Shown piece after piece: positions 15,446 through 23,964 of a stretch of DNA of 39,713 nucleotides. Position 1 is the first letter of the stretch; each line of letters starts with the position of its first letter. Under the pieces are notes generated by a model. That model was not told where the DNA came from. It made no database searches and saw nothing but the letters and a program-made list of their open reading frames with translations. This DNA is from HGM04593 sp045631905 (GTDB taxonomy: Bacteria; Bacteroidota; Bacteroidia; Bacteroidales; Bacteroidaceae): the NCBI GenBank assembly GCA_045631905.1, contig JAZQVO010000013.1, positions 1-39,713 of the forward strand. The letters run 5' to 3'. Both the position numbers and the translations under genes were made by a program.

Positions 15446-16864
15446 ATGAAAACACGTCTCGAACACGATTCATTAGGCGAGATTCAGGTTCCTGCCGAAG
15501 CATATTATGGTGCCCAAACTCTGAGGGCTTTGGTTAATTTCAGAGATGTCAGCGGTTTGTCAATAGGCGAACACCCCTATTATATCAAGGCTCTTGCTAT
15601 GGTAAAGTGGGCGGCCGCACATGCCAACGTGTCGCTTGGCACACTCGACGAGACCATAGGTGTTGCAATTAAAAAGGCTTGTGAGGAGATTATGGAGGGT
15701 GCTTTGCACGACCAATTTCCCATAGACCTCATACAGGGTGGTGCAGGTACATCGACCAATATGAACATCAACGAGGTGGTTGCCAACCGTGCGTTGGAGA
15801 TTATGGGCCACGAGAAGGGCGAGTACCAGTATTGTAGCCCCACCGAGCATGTCGACCTCTCTCAATCGACCAACGATGCTTACCCCACAGCCTTTAAACT
15901 ATGTTTCATACTGCACAACGAGGACTTGGTGCGCGAGTTGCAACGTCTCATCAACGCTTTCCGTGCAAAGGGCAAGGAGTTCGACCACATTATTAAGATG
16001 GGCCGTACACAGTTGCAAGACGCAGTACCCATGACTCTTGGTCAGGAGTTCGAGGCTTTTGCCGTTACTCTCGACGAGGAGGTTAGCCGTTTGAACGAGA
16101 TTGCTTCGCTCTTCTTGGAGGTGAACCTCGGTGCTTCGGCCATCGGTACAGGTATCAACACCGTTCCCGGTTATTCACACACCGCGGTAGATGCTCTCCG
16201 CGTTATTTCGGGTAAGAAATTTGTGCTTGCCGGCAACTTGGTCGAGGCTACATCCGATGCAGGTTCTTCGGTAATGTACTCTTCGGCTTTGAAACGCTTG
16301 GCTGTCAAGCTGTCTAAGATATGTAACGACCTGCGTCTCTTGTCGAGCGGTCCCCGTTGTGGCTTGAACGAGATAAATATCCCGGCAGTTGTGCCCGGTT
16401 CAAACCTCATGCCCGGCAAGGTGAACCCCGTTATCCCCGAGCTCGTAAACCAAATATGTTTCAGCGTTATAGGTAACGACCTCACAGTTACTTTTGCAGC
16501 CGAGGCAGGTCAGTTACAGCTCAACGCTATGGAGCCCATTATCGTTCATTCTATACTTGCATCTATCCGCATGTTGTTGAAGGGACTCACCCGCTTGCGT
16601 GTTCTTTGTGTCGATGGTATCACTGCCAACGAGGGACACTGCAAAGAGCTTGTTCTTGGTAGCATCGGTATTGCAACCGCGTTGAACCCTGTTATCGGTT
16701 TCGAGAATACCGACCGTTTGGCAAAGCGTGCTCTTAAAGAGAATCGTGGTATTTATGACCTTGTTCTCGAAGAGGGGCTCATATCCAAGGAGGAACTCGA
16801 CGAGTTGCTACGTCCCGAAAAGATGATTGCTCCTCACTTGCGCCCGAACAGAAGACGTTTTTAA
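15446..16864 (+). CDS. aspA: Aspartate ammonia-lyase (aspartase)
   Basis: The enzyme turns aspartate into fumarate and ammonia, feeding the fumarate respiration used by Bacteroidales. At 472 residues it has normal length for the fumarase/aspartase superfamily. Visible motifs: GGAGTSTNMNINEV (98-111), SQSTNDAYPT (139-148), GRTQLQDAVP (186-195), and the signature GSNLMPGKVNPV (318-329), which keeps Ser319, Lys325 and Asn327 of the GSxxMxxKxN pattern. Fumarase C is the main alternative, but the EHVDLSQSTND and NEINIPAVVPG context fits aspartase. It is monocistronic, with its own promoter and a strong terminator. Confidence 0.9.
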   Translation: MKTRLEHDSLGEIQVPAEAYYGAQTLRALVNFRDVSGLSIGEHPYYIKALAMVKWAAAHANVSLGTLDETIGVAIKKACEEIMEGALHDQFPIDLIQGGAGTSTNMNINEVVANRALEIMGHEKGEYQYCSPTEHVDLSQSTNDAYPTAFKLCFILHNEDLVRELQRLINAFRAKGKEFDHIIKMGRTQLQDAVPMTLGQEFEAFAVTLDEEVSRLNEIASLFLEVNLGASAIGTGINTVPGYSHTAVDALRVISGKKFVLAGNLVEATSDAGSSVMYSSALKRLAVKLSKICNDLRLLSSGPRCGLNEINIPAVVPGSNLMPGKVNPVIPELVNQICFSVIGNDLTVTFAAEAGQLQLNAMEPIIVHSILASIRMLLKGLTRLRVLCVDGITANEGHCKELVLGSIGIATALNPVIGFENTDRLAKRALKENRGIYDLVLEEGLISKEELDELLRPEKMIAPHLRPNRRRF

Positions 16865-16883
16865 TAATTCATTATAGTTGTAC

Positions 16884-16911
16884 AAAAAGGCTCCCAAGCG
16901 GGAGCCTTTTT
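16884..16911 (+). terminator. Terminator after aspA
   Basis: AAAAAGGCTCCC, loop AAGC, GGGAGCCTTTTT: a perfect 12-pair stem with T run. Confidence 0.93.
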
Positions 16912-17039
16912 GCTGTGTATCATTGCTTCACAAAGCAATGTGCGATGCGCGTCAGCACGACAAGGAATATATAAAATTTTTCACTCCACAAAGCTTTTCA
17001 GGTGAACCTCCACCCGAAAAATCTCGCAATTATCGGCAT

Positions 17040-17073
17040 ACAAAAAACCGCACCATATGGTGCTGTTTTTTGT
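17040..17073 (-). terminator. Terminator after the OmpH-like gene
   Basis: ACAAAAAACcGCACCA and TGGTGCtGTTTTTTGT form a long palindrome with T runs on both strands, 22 bases past the stop at 17095. The 130 bases between this and the aspA terminator hold nothing recognisable. Confidence 0.85.
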
Positions 17074-17094
17074 ATGTGTGTTATAATAAAACAA

Positions 17095-17688
17095 TTACTC
17101 CTCTGTGGGTTTGTAGCGTTTGTTAAGCCCCTCTATAACCTCGTTTGTTATGTTGAGAGCCTCGTTTGCATAAAGCAGGTTGTCGCCCAAACGGCTGATG
17201 ATGAGGTCGAAGCCTTTTTCTTTGTTATACTCTTTAATGAAAGCATTGATAGAGTCGCGCAAAATAATGTTGTTCTTCTGGTTTTCGGCGGCAAGCTCGC
17301 TTGTCAAACGCTCTGTGAGTTTGTTGTATGCCTCTTCGCGTTTCATTATGCGTGCCTGTTCCTCTTCGGCTCTCTGCTGTGTTGCGTAAACATTGTTTTT
17401 GATTTTGCGTGTGAAGTCATCAATGTCTGCCTGAATGTCTTTTGCCTTCTCGCTTAATGTCATTCTCATGTTCTCCTCTTTGCGCAACATCTCTTTGTTG
17501 ATGTCTTTTGAGAACTCATAGTTGATGAGTAGTGTGTCGATGTCTACAAAGGCGATTTTTATACCTTGTACACTCTCTGTTGCAACAGGTGCGGGTGTGC
17601 TTTGGGGCTGTTCGTTTTTACATTGTGTAAATGTGATGATGGTGGCAAGTGTTGCTGCCACAAATCCTAGTTTAGTGATAAATTTCAT
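17095..17688 (-). CDS. OmpH/Skp-family lipoprotein
   Basis: The 197-residue protein has a lipoprotein signal ending in IITFTQC (Cys23). After a Pro-rich linker comes the Skp/OmpH pattern: IKIAFVDIDTLLINYEF, then a long charged coiled coil (about residues 70-150, rich in Glu, Lys and Arg), and a C-terminal FDLIISRLGDNLLYANEALNIT. Skp proteins are periplasmic chaperones for outer-membrane proteins; this lipid-anchored version would act at a membrane face. It follows a small conserved membrane protein by 7 bases on the same strand, so they form one unit. Confidence 0.88.
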   Translation of the reverse strand: MKFITKLGFVAATLATIITFTQCKNEQPQSTPAPVATESVQGIKIAFVDIDTLLINYEFSKDINKEMLRKEENMRMTLSEKAKDIQADIDDFTRKIKNNVYATQQRAEEEQARIMKREEAYNKLTERLTSELAAENQKNNIILRDSINAFIKEYNKEKGFDLIISRLGDNLLYANEALNITNEVIEGLNKRYKPTEE

Positions 17689-17695
17689 AGTTCTT

Positions 17696-17914
17696 TTATT
17701 TTCTTTTTCTTGTTTCTTCTATTGCCATGGGGTTTTTGCGACGGGCATCTTTGTCCTGCGACTGTGCACATTTTATACCTCTCTTTCGCATCTCCTTGTT
17801 ACCTCCCACGTGTGTGTTGGGGAATTTCCCGTTCTTTTTAATTATTATTGTTATTGCTAATAGTGCAAAGCTGATAGCAATTATTAATAATGTATATATA
17901 AATGTCTGCCACAT
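17696..17914 (-). CDS. Small conserved membrane protein
   Basis: The 72-residue protein has one N-terminal membrane helix (FIYTLLIIAISFALLAITIII) and a basic soluble tail (GKFPNTHVGGNKEMRKRGIKCAQSQDKDARRK). The tail motif GxFPxTxVGxNKxMRKxGIxCAxxQD is, as far as I recall, conserved in Bacteroidetes, but no function is known to me. It starts at the ATG at 17914 and lies directly upstream of the OmpH-like gene, so it may assist in envelope biogenesis; that is inference from position. Confidence 0.75.
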   Translation of the reverse strand: MWQTFIYTLLIIAISFALLAITIIIKKNGKFPNTHVGGNKEMRKRGIKCAQSQDKDARRKNPMAIEETRKRK

Positions 17915-17965
17915 TTGTCACTCTCTTTTTTCGATAAATTGCAGGCGCATACCGCGTCTGTTGTG

Positions 17966-18022
17966 AAAATTCAAGTAAATTTGATTTTTTCTTCGCTCGC
18001 CTTTCACTATATTTGCTATGCG
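17966..18022 (+). repeat. Dispersed intergenic repeat, copy A
   Basis: The stretch with attcaag..tttgat, cttcgctcg, ctatatttgc and atgcg shares its order of words with a segment at 23342-23395 (attcaag..cttgat, tctcgctcg, tagatttgcc, atgcg). It contains TATATTTG (18008-18015), a match to the -7 box, and lies 150 bases upstream of pepD, so it may act as its promoter. Confidence 0.5.
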
Positions 18023-18169
18023 CGAGAAACAGATGCGAATATAGCTTTTTTGTGGCTCTTTCACCTTAAATTCGTGACAAAAAATATCAAAAAAAGGGTG
18101 CTAAGTTCTAATATTAAAGTTATTTTGCAATTTGCATGCGTTTTTAACAAATTTAAACAGTGATATAGT

Positions 18170-19627
18170 ATGGAAAAACAGAAATTAGAACCTCAAAAGG
18201 TGTTCGATTATTTTTTGCAGTTGTGCGAGATTCCTCATGGCTCTAAAAACGAAGCCGAAATATCGAAATTTTTACAAGATTTTGGAAAAAGCCTCGGTCT
18301 TGAAACTTTGGCCGACTCAATGGGTAATGTGCTCATAAAAAAACCTGCATCGCCCGGCTACGAGAATCGTAAGACTGTGATTTTACAGGGGCACATGGAC
18401 ATGGTGTGCGATAAACGTCCCGACGTGGAGCACGACTTTACAAAAGACCCTATACGCACATATGTCGATGGTGAGTGGCTGAAAGCGCAAGGCACAACAC
18501 TTGGTGCCGATAACGGCATAGGCGTTGCGGCGGCTATGGCTGTTCTTGCCGACAATACCTTGAAGCATGGCCCTATACATTGCCTTGTTACGGTAGACGA
18601 AGAGACCGGTCTCACAGGAGCCGAGAAACTTACGCCCGAATTTTTGGAGGGTGATATTCTCATAAACCTCGACTCGGAAACAGAAGGAGAGATGTTTATT
18701 GGTTGTGCGGGAGGTGTGCGCAACACCGCAATATTTAAGCATCTGTGGACACCTGTTGCCGGTAAAATGTTCTACATGAAGGCCGAAATTTCGGGGCTCA
18801 CAGGCGGACACTCCGGCGACGACATAGACAAAGGTCATGCTAATGCCAATAAATTGCTCAATCGTTTCCTCTGTCGCATAGCCGAAAAGTACGAGTTTTA
18901 CCTCTGCGAAATTTCGGGTGGCAGTTTGCATAATGTAATTCCGCGCGATGCAAGTGCGGTGTTTGCTGTGCCCGAGCCCGACAAAGAGAGTGTGCGTGTC
19001 GATTTTAATATCTTTGCAGCCGAGGTGCAGAGCGAGTATAGCGTAACCGAGCCTAATGCCCGTTTTGTTTTGCAGAGCACCGACCATGTGAATCGTTGCA
19101 TCGCTCCCGAAGTTACAAAGAACCTGTTAAAATCGGTAAATGCGGTGTTCAACGGTGTGTTTGCCATGAGTCAGGATATGCCCGGCCTTGTAGAGACATC
19201 GAGCAACCTTGCATCTATTAAACGCACAGCCGACAATGTTATAACTATTGTTACAAGCCAAAGAAGCTCCATCGAATCGGCACGCGACAATGTCTCTTCG
19301 TGCGTGCGTTCGGCCTTTGAACTTGGTGGTGCAGTGGTTGAGACCAACGACGGTTATCCCGGCTGGAAACCAAACGTAAACTCCGAGATATTGAAAGTTG
19401 CTTGCGATACATACAGAGAGATGTTTGGCAAGGAGGCAAAGGTAAAGGCTATTCATGCGGGCTTGGAGTGTGGTCTCTTCCTCGAAAAAGCACCTAACCT
19501 CGACATGATATCTTTCGGCCCCACAATGCTTGGCGTGCACTCTCCCGACGAGAGATTGAACATACCCTCGACCGAGTGCTGGTGGCGTCATCTTGTAGCG
19601 GTGCTCGAAAATGTCCCAGTGAAGTAA
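18170..19627 (+). CDS. pepD: Aminoacyl-histidine dipeptidase (M20 family, PepD)
   Basis: This cytosolic zinc dipeptidase cleaves Xaa-His and other dipeptides. The 485-residue length is typical. The di-zinc site is complete in sequence: His75 and Asp77 in LQGHMDMVCDK, Asp114 in LGADNGIGVAAAMA, Glu144/Glu145 in VDEETGLTGAEK, Asp168 in NLDSETEGE, and the late His in GPTMLGVHSPDE. The dimerisation lid follows the SGLTGGHSGDDIDKGHANAN segment. It stands alone, with a repeat-associated -7 box upstream and a good terminator. Confidence 0.95.
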   Translation: MEKQKLEPQKVFDYFLQLCEIPHGSKNEAEISKFLQDFGKSLGLETLADSMGNVLIKKPASPGYENRKTVILQGHMDMVCDKRPDVEHDFTKDPIRTYVDGEWLKAQGTTLGADNGIGVAAAMAVLADNTLKHGPIHCLVTVDEETGLTGAEKLTPEFLEGDILINLDSETEGEMFIGCAGGVRNTAIFKHLWTPVAGKMFYMKAEISGLTGGHSGDDIDKGHANANKLLNRFLCRIAEKYEFYLCEISGGSLHNVIPRDASAVFAVPEPDKESVRVDFNIFAAEVQSEYSVTEPNARFVLQSTDHVNRCIAPEVTKNLLKSVNAVFNGVFAMSQDMPGLVETSSNLASIKRTADNVITIVTSQRSSIESARDNVSSCVRSAFELGGAVVETNDGYPGWKPNVNSEILKVACDTYREMFGKEAKVKAIHAGLECGLFLEKAPNLDMISFGPTMLGVHSPDERLNIPSTECWWRHLVAVLENVPVK

Positions 19628-19647
19628 TTATGTGAAAAACACCCCAT

Positions 19648-19683
19648 AGAGACCGGTAGTATATTTTGCCGGTCTCTTTTTTT
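19648..19683 (+). terminator. Terminator after pepD
   Basis: AGAGACCGG, 12-base loop, CCGGTCTCT, then a T run. Confidence 0.92.
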
Positions 19684-19748
19684 CATCTTTTCTGCAATAA
19701 AAGCACATTTGTTGCGTTATAATCTTGATGTATGAATGTGACAGATAA

Positions 19749-21209
19749 ATGAGATTACCAAATAAAATATTTACCATATTATTGCTCGCGGTTGTGCTTT
19801 TTTCGTGCACCGACGATGCCGACTTTTCTGCCAGCCCCGATTATAAGTTGGCCTTTTCGGGCGATACAATATTGTTCGACACGCTGTTTACCACCATACC
19901 CTCTTCGAGCAACGGTGTCATGGTGTACAATCGCAACGATAAAGATTTGAGGATAACAGCCGTAGAGCTCATGGAGGGTGGCGAGAGTGGTTTCCGTGTG
20001 CTTGTCGATGGGCAGTATGGCACCATGATGCACGATTTTGAAATAAGGAGCAAAGACAGCCTCTATGTCTTTGCCGAAGCGACGTTGCCAGCAAGCGGTG
20101 CCGACGAGCCTTTAAAGAGAGAGGAGGTTTTGCGTTTCACCTTGGAGAGTGGTGTACAGCAAGATGTGTTGTTGCTCGCTTATGGTCGCGACGTCTCTTT
20201 TATGAAGGCTGTGACAGTTTACACCGACTCGACAATTACAGCCGGGCACTATGTGGTGTACGACAGCCTTGTGGTAAACCCCGGAGTAACACTCACAATA
20301 GAGGAGGGTGCCACGCTATATTTTCACGACAAGGTCCCCATGATTGTTCGTGGCACAGTGTCGGCTGTGGGAACAAAAGAGAAGCCGGTGGTGTTCCGTG
20401 GCGACAGAACCGATAAAATGTTCCCCTACCTTCCCTACGACCGCATTCCCGGGCAGTGGGACGGTATTGTTATTGCTCCGACAAGCAACGGCAACGTGTT
20501 CGAAAATTGCGATATTCACAGTGCGAACTATGGTATAAAGGTTGAACCGGGCGATACAACGGTAAACCGCTTGTCGATGAATGCGTCGCGCTTGGAAAAT
20601 TTTTATGGTCACGCCCTGGAGCTCTACACCTCGCATGTCGAAGTAACCAACTCGCTTATAGCCAATGCCGGCGGTAACTGTGTGAGGCTCGTGGGTGGAA
20701 AGTCGCGTTTCCTGCACTGCACGATAGCAAATTTCTTTGTCTACAAGGTGCGCGACGTGGCACTTACACTGCATAATTCATATAGCACAACCCCGGCTCC
20801 TCTCTATGGTGCCGACTTTATAAATTGTATAATAACGGGTATAAAAAACGACGAGCTCATGGGCTACCTCTCAAATCTTGGCGACACGGTGCCCAACTGC
20901 AAGAACTACCGTTTCGAAAATTCTCTCATAAACACGGTGGTGGGTGACGATGAAAATTTTGTAAACGTCAAGGTCGATAATGCCCAAGAGCCCCCCTTTG
21001 CAAAGGAGCACTTTGAGAAGATTGATCACGACACGTTTTTCTATAATTTTCACCTGACAAGTGAGTCGACGGCGCGTGGGCTTGGTAGCAATACACATGC
21101 CGGGGAGAAACTAATGTACGACAAAGACGGTGTGCCCCGAGAGGGCGAGTTTGTCGATGCAGGCTGTTATCAATATGTAGAAAAGGCCGAGGAGAGCGAG
21201 GGTAATTAA
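19749..21209 (+). CDS. Lipoprotein with right-handed beta-helix repeats
   Basis: The signal MRLPNKIFTILLLAVVLFSC is a lipoprotein leader (Cys20), so the protein is probably on a membrane surface. Residues 25-160 look like an Ig-like or beta-sandwich domain. From about 170 (NPGVTLTIEEGATLYFHDK, GTVSAVGTKEKPVVFRGDR) to about 400 the sequence has the short-strand periodicity and Asn/Gly turns of a pectate-lyase-type beta-helix (NVFENCDIHSANYGIKV, VTNSLIANAGGNCVRLVGG). It ends DAGCYQYV, common in this family. No catalytic residues can be assigned. It is 16 bases upstream of a small conserved gene, so they may share a transcript. Confidence 0.8.
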   Translation: MRLPNKIFTILLLAVVLFSCTDDADFSASPDYKLAFSGDTILFDTLFTTIPSSSNGVMVYNRNDKDLRITAVELMEGGESGFRVLVDGQYGTMMHDFEIRSKDSLYVFAEATLPASGADEPLKREEVLRFTLESGVQQDVLLLAYGRDVSFMKAVTVYTDSTITAGHYVVYDSLVVNPGVTLTIEEGATLYFHDKVPMIVRGTVSAVGTKEKPVVFRGDRTDKMFPYLPYDRIPGQWDGIVIAPTSNGNVFENCDIHSANYGIKVEPGDTTVNRLSMNASRLENFYGHALELYTSHVEVTNSLIANAGGNCVRLVGGKSRFLHCTIANFFVYKVRDVALTLHNSYSTTPAPLYGADFINCIITGIKNDELMGYLSNLGDTVPNCKNYRFENSLINTVVGDDENFVNVKVDNAQEPPFAKEHFEKIDHDTFFYNFHLTSESTARGLGSNTHAGEKLMYDKDGVPREGEFVDAGCYQYVEKAEESEGN

Positions 21210-21225
21210 TTAAAAAGTAATTTTT

Positions 21226-21597
21226 ATGGGAAGAAAGAAATTTTCGGAGAAGGAGATAACCATCATACGCAAGTTGCTTGCCGGCAAGATGTCGGGCAAC
21301 CGTTCACAGCAAAAAATGTCGCGACACACACTGCGCACAGTGTTTAATTTCAATATTTCCGATTTTAATGTGCAAGGGAAGGCCTTTGGCCCTGCCGACC
21401 TCGACGAGTGCCTTCGTCGCGGTCGCATACAAGTGCTCGACGATGCAACAATAGAGGCCATGAAGTTGCGTTATGCCGAAAAGAAACAGCACGAAGAGGC
21501 GATGCGACAGGCCGAGGCAATAGCCGAGGGAGAGGTCGTCGATTGGCAACAGGTGCTCAAAGAGTGGAACGAGTATTACGGCACCGAGGCAGAATAG
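21226..21597 (+). CDS. Conserved Bacteroidetes hypothetical protein
   Basis: The 123-residue protein is soluble and highly charged. Its N-terminus (KFSEKEITIIRKLLAGKMSGNRSQQKMSRHTLRTVFNF, two parts) is basic and helix-rich, and the middle FNISDFNVQGKAFGPADLDECLRRGRIQVLDD is a pattern I recall as conserved among Bacteroidetes proteins of unknown function. The C-terminus is an acidic helix. The basic N-terminal part could bind nucleic acid, but no named domain is recognised. It follows the beta-helix lipoprotein by 16 bases and converges on rlmH. Confidence 0.75.
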   Translation: MGRKKFSEKEITIIRKLLAGKMSGNRSQQKMSRHTLRTVFNFNISDFNVQGKAFGPADLDECLRRGRIQVLDDATIEAMKLRYAEKKQHEEAMRQAEAIAEGEVVDWQQVLKEWNEYYGTEAE

Positions 21598-21613
21598 AAA
21601 AACCCTTCTTACA

Positions 21614-21650
21614 AACACAAACGGGGAGCACATTGCTCCCCGTTTGTGTT
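21614..21650. terminator. Bidirectional terminator between the hypothetical gene and rlmH
   Basis: A perfect 17-pair stem (AACACAAACGGGGAGCA / TGCTCCCCGTTTGTGTT) with a CAT loop. T-rich flanks are weak, but the position between convergent stops is clear. Confidence 0.85.
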
Positions 21651-21651
21651 G

Positions 21652-22125
21652 TTATTCGTGGTGGTAGGGCAGGTGGTTTATTATAGTATATGCACGGTAT
21701 AGTTGCTCTATAAAGAGCAGACGTATCATCTGGTGTGAAAAAGTCATCTTAGAAAGCGACAACTTCTCGTGTGCCGTGTCATACACCTTTTGCGAAAAGC
21801 CATAGGGGCCTCCAACCACAAAAACCAATCTCTTTGTAGATATATTTTGCTTGTGCTCAATCCATGAGGCAAACTCGGTTGAGCGGTACTCCTTGCCACC
21901 CTCATCGAGCAACACCACACGGTCGCCCGGTTGCAGAGCCTTTATTATGAGCTCGCCCTCCTGCTCCTTTTGTTGCGCCTCGCTTAATTTTCGAGCATTT
22001 TTAAGCTCCGGTATAACCTCGGTGTCAAACTGGGTAAAGTGGCTCAAACGCTGTGTGTAATCTTTTATTCCTGCGGTTATGTTTGCATCGACAGTGCGTC
22101 CCACAACAAGTAGTGTAATCTTCAT
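21652..22125 (-). CDS. rlmH: 23S rRNA (pseudouridine1915-N3)-methyltransferase RlmH
   Basis: This SPOUT-class methyltransferase modifies pseudouridine 1915 in helix 69 of 23S rRNA. The frame extends to 22239, but the family start is the ATG at 22125 (MKITLLVVGRT), which gives the normal 157 residues. Motifs: the trefoil-knot cofactor site VFVVGGPYGFS, LSLSKMTFSHQMIRLLFIEQLYRA, and the closing NHLPYHHE. It diverges from nadC. The stop lies at the base of a bidirectional terminator. Confidence 0.97.
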   Translation of the reverse strand: MKITLLVVGRTVDANITAGIKDYTQRLSHFTQFDTEVIPELKNARKLSEAQQKEQEGELIIKALQPGDRVVLLDEGGKEYRSTEFASWIEHKQNISTKRLVFVVGGPYGFSQKVYDTAHEKLSLSKMTFSHQMIRLLFIEQLYRAYTIINHLPYHHE

Positions 22126-22229
22126 TTTAAGTTTTAAAGGTCTGTTATGCAAAAATAGTACGATTTTGTGGAATTTACATAATTTATTACACTTGTATGA
22201 CAAAAAGTGATAAAAAGAGCACCTCTCTT

Positions 22230-22261
22230 TTTGCACCAATTAAGGGAATTGCCTATATTCG
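22230..22261 (+). promoter_or_regulatory. nadC promoter
   Basis: TTTG (22230-22233), exactly 20 bases, TATATTCG (22254-22261). The start codon follows only 18 bases later. The longer reading frame from 22207 would begin upstream of this promoter, which supports the ATG at 22279. Confidence 0.75.
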
Positions 22262-22278
22262 CAGAAAATTCTTTTACT

Positions 22279-23130
22279 ATGAATATCAAAGATGAATTAA
22301 TCGATAAACTTATCGATCTTGCTTTTGCCGAGGATATTGGCGATGGTGACCACACAACCCTCTCTTCAATCCCTGCCGATGCTATGGGAAAGAACATGCT
22401 ACTCATTAAAGAGGACGGTGTGCTTGCCGGTGTTGAGATGGCTAAACGCATTTTTGCACGTTTCGACGAGACTTTACAGGTAGAGGTGCTCATTGAGGAC
22501 GGAGCCGAGGTTAAGAAGGGCGATATTGCAATGTATGTAACAGGTAGTGTGCGTTCGCTCTTGCAAACCGAGCGTCTTATGCTGAATGTTATGCAACGCA
22601 TGAGCGGTATTGCTACCATGACACGCAAATATGTGAAACGTCTCGAAGGTACAAACACTCGCGTGCTCGACACCCGCAAAACAACTCCCGGCATGCGCAT
22701 CATGGAGAAAGAGGCTGTGCGCATAGGTGGTGGTGTTAATCATCGTATAGGCCTTTTCGATATGATTCTTCTCAAAGATAACCATGTCGATTTTGCAGGT
22801 GGCATAGAGGCTGCAATCACCCGTGCACAAGAGTATTGCAAGGCAAACGGCAAAGATTTGAAAATAGAGATAGAGGTACGTAATTTCGATGAGTTGCAAC
22901 GCGTTCTCGACTTGGGCGGTGTGCACAGAATAATGTTCGATAACTTTGATACCGAAAAGACACGCAAGGCTGTGGAGATGGTTGCAGGCCGTTACGAAAC
23001 CGAGTCGTCGGGTGGTATCACTTTCGATACTTTGCGCGACTATGCTCTTTGCGGTGTCGATTTTATATCGGTAGGTGCGCTCACCCACTCGGTGAAAGGT
23101 CTCGACATGAGCTTTAAAGCAGTAAAATAA
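22279..23130 (+). CDS. nadC: Nicotinate-nucleotide pyrophosphorylase (carboxylating)
   Basis: The enzyme converts quinolinate and PRPP to nicotinate mononucleotide in de novo NAD synthesis. The 283-residue frame from MNIKDELIDK has normal length; I chose 22279 rather than 22207 because of the family N-terminus (LAFAEDIGDGDHTT) and the promoter position. Motifs: ERLMLNVMQRMSGIAT, TRVLDTRKTTPGMR, GGGVNHRIGLFDMILLKDNH, IEIEVRNFDEL and FDNFD. The other NAD genes (nadA, nadB) are not in this window. It stands alone. Confidence 0.97.
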   Translation: MNIKDELIDKLIDLAFAEDIGDGDHTTLSSIPADAMGKNMLLIKEDGVLAGVEMAKRIFARFDETLQVEVLIEDGAEVKKGDIAMYVTGSVRSLLQTERLMLNVMQRMSGIATMTRKYVKRLEGTNTRVLDTRKTTPGMRIMEKEAVRIGGGVNHRIGLFDMILLKDNHVDFAGGIEAAITRAQEYCKANGKDLKIEIEVRNFDELQRVLDLGGVHRIMFDNFDTEKTRKAVEMVAGRYETESSGGITFDTLRDYALCGVDFISVGALTHSVKGLDMSFKAVK

Positions 23131-23167
23131 CCTTTGTAAGAGTTTTGTTTTATAATAAATTAGTTTG

Positions 23168-23200
23168 CAGAGCCCTTTTGTATAAAGGGCTCTGTTTTTT
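23168..23200 (+). terminator. Terminator after nadC
   Basis: CAGAGCCCTTT, loop, AAAGGGCTCTG, then TTTTTT. Confidence 0.93.
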
Positions 23201-23264
23201 GCAAAAAAATGTCTCTTTGGTAATTTAGGCATGTTCTTTTTGTGGTTATTTAATCTATTTATTG

Positions 23265-23396
23265 CCGATGCTTCGTGTTTCTCGCTCGTTTTTTATTATA
23301 TTTGCCTAAACGGCGAATATAATCAGCACTCGCTGTGATAAACATTCAAGCAAGCTTGATGTTTCTCGCTCGTTTTATATTAGATTTGCCATGCGA
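23265..23396 (+). repeat. Dispersed intergenic repeat, copies B1 and B2
   Basis: Two related units: tgtttctcgctcg..tatatttgcc near 23274-23306 and attcaagcaagcttgatgtttctcgctcg..agatttgccatgcg at 23344-23395. B2 parallels copy A at 17966-18022. Between them CGGCGAATATAA mirrors the TATATTTGCC of B1 in inverted orientation. Each copy precedes a plus-strand gene with no other promoter, here guaD. Confidence 0.5.
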
Positions 23397-23455
23397 CTAT
23401 ATTGCAAACCTTTGAGCTTGTTTCGATGTTTGTATATAGGTAAAAATATTTAATT

Positions 23456-23923
23456 ATGAAACATTTGGATTTTATGCGCCGGGCAATAGCTTTGGCTGTG
23501 GATAATGTAGAGAATGGTGGTGGCCCTTTTGGTGCTGTCGTGGTGCGTAACGGCGAGGTGGTGGCAACCGGTTGCAACAGGGTTACTCCCAATAACGATC
23601 CAACTGCTCATGCCGAGGTGGTTGCGATTAGGGAGGCTTGTAAAAAACTTGGTACCTTCGATTTGAGCGGGTGTGTTATATACACATCTTGCGAGCCTTG
23701 CCCCATGTGTCTTGGGGCTATCTATTGGGCACATATCGACAAAATTTATTATGGTGCCAACCAACACGATGCCGCTGCAATAAATTTTGACGATTCTTTT
23801 ATATATAAGGAACTTGAACTTAAACCGGCCGACAGGCAAAAGCCTATGGAGAATATTTTGCACGACGAGGCTCTTGCTCCTTTTAATATGTGGCGCGACA
23901 AAGATGATAAAGTGGCATATTAA
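23456..23923 (+). CDS. guaD: Guanine deaminase-type nucleoside deaminase
   Basis: This zinc cytidine-deaminase-fold enzyme of 155 residues probably converts guanine to xanthine. The zinc site is His52 in HAE with Glu54 as proton shuttle, and Cys82/Cys85 in SCEPCPMC. Close agreement with B. subtilis GuaD from memory: GGPFGAVVV, NDPTAHAEVVAIREAC, CLGAIYWA, FDDSFIYKEL, and the C-terminal PFNMWRDKDDKVAY that crosses to the partner active site. tRNA adenosine deaminase (TadA) is the alternative; the FDDSFIYKE segment argues against it. It ends at a perfect terminator. Confidence 0.85.
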   Translation: MKHLDFMRRAIALAVDNVENGGGPFGAVVVRNGEVVATGCNRVTPNNDPTAHAEVVAIREACKKLGTFDLSGCVIYTSCEPCPMCLGAIYWAHIDKIYYGANQHDAAAINFDDSFIYKELELKPADRQKPMENILHDEALAPFNMWRDKDDKVAY

Positions 23924-23925
23924 TG

Positions 23926-23964
23926 TTAAAAAGGGATATACGCAATGCGTATATCCCTTTTTAA
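23926..23964. terminator. Bidirectional terminator between guaD and the DUF454 gene
   Basis: A perfect 18-pair stem (TTAAAAAGGGATATACGC / GCGTATATCCCTTTTTAA) with an AAT loop; the stop codon of the convergent gene lies in its right arm. Confidence 0.95.

Noticed and set aside
16397..16432. Possible loss of an active-site Ser in aspartase (GSN in place of GSS)
   Set aside because: The superfamily signature is GSxxMxxKxN; the catalytic first Ser (319) is kept, and the following position is variable.
22126..22239. Longer N-terminus for rlmH
   Set aside because: RlmH proteins begin MKITLL or similar; the extra 38 residues are AT-rich intergenic sequence and overlap the divergent nadC start region.
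22207..22278. Longer N-terminus for nadC
   Set aside because: The extension starts upstream of the nadC promoter and is not part of the family.
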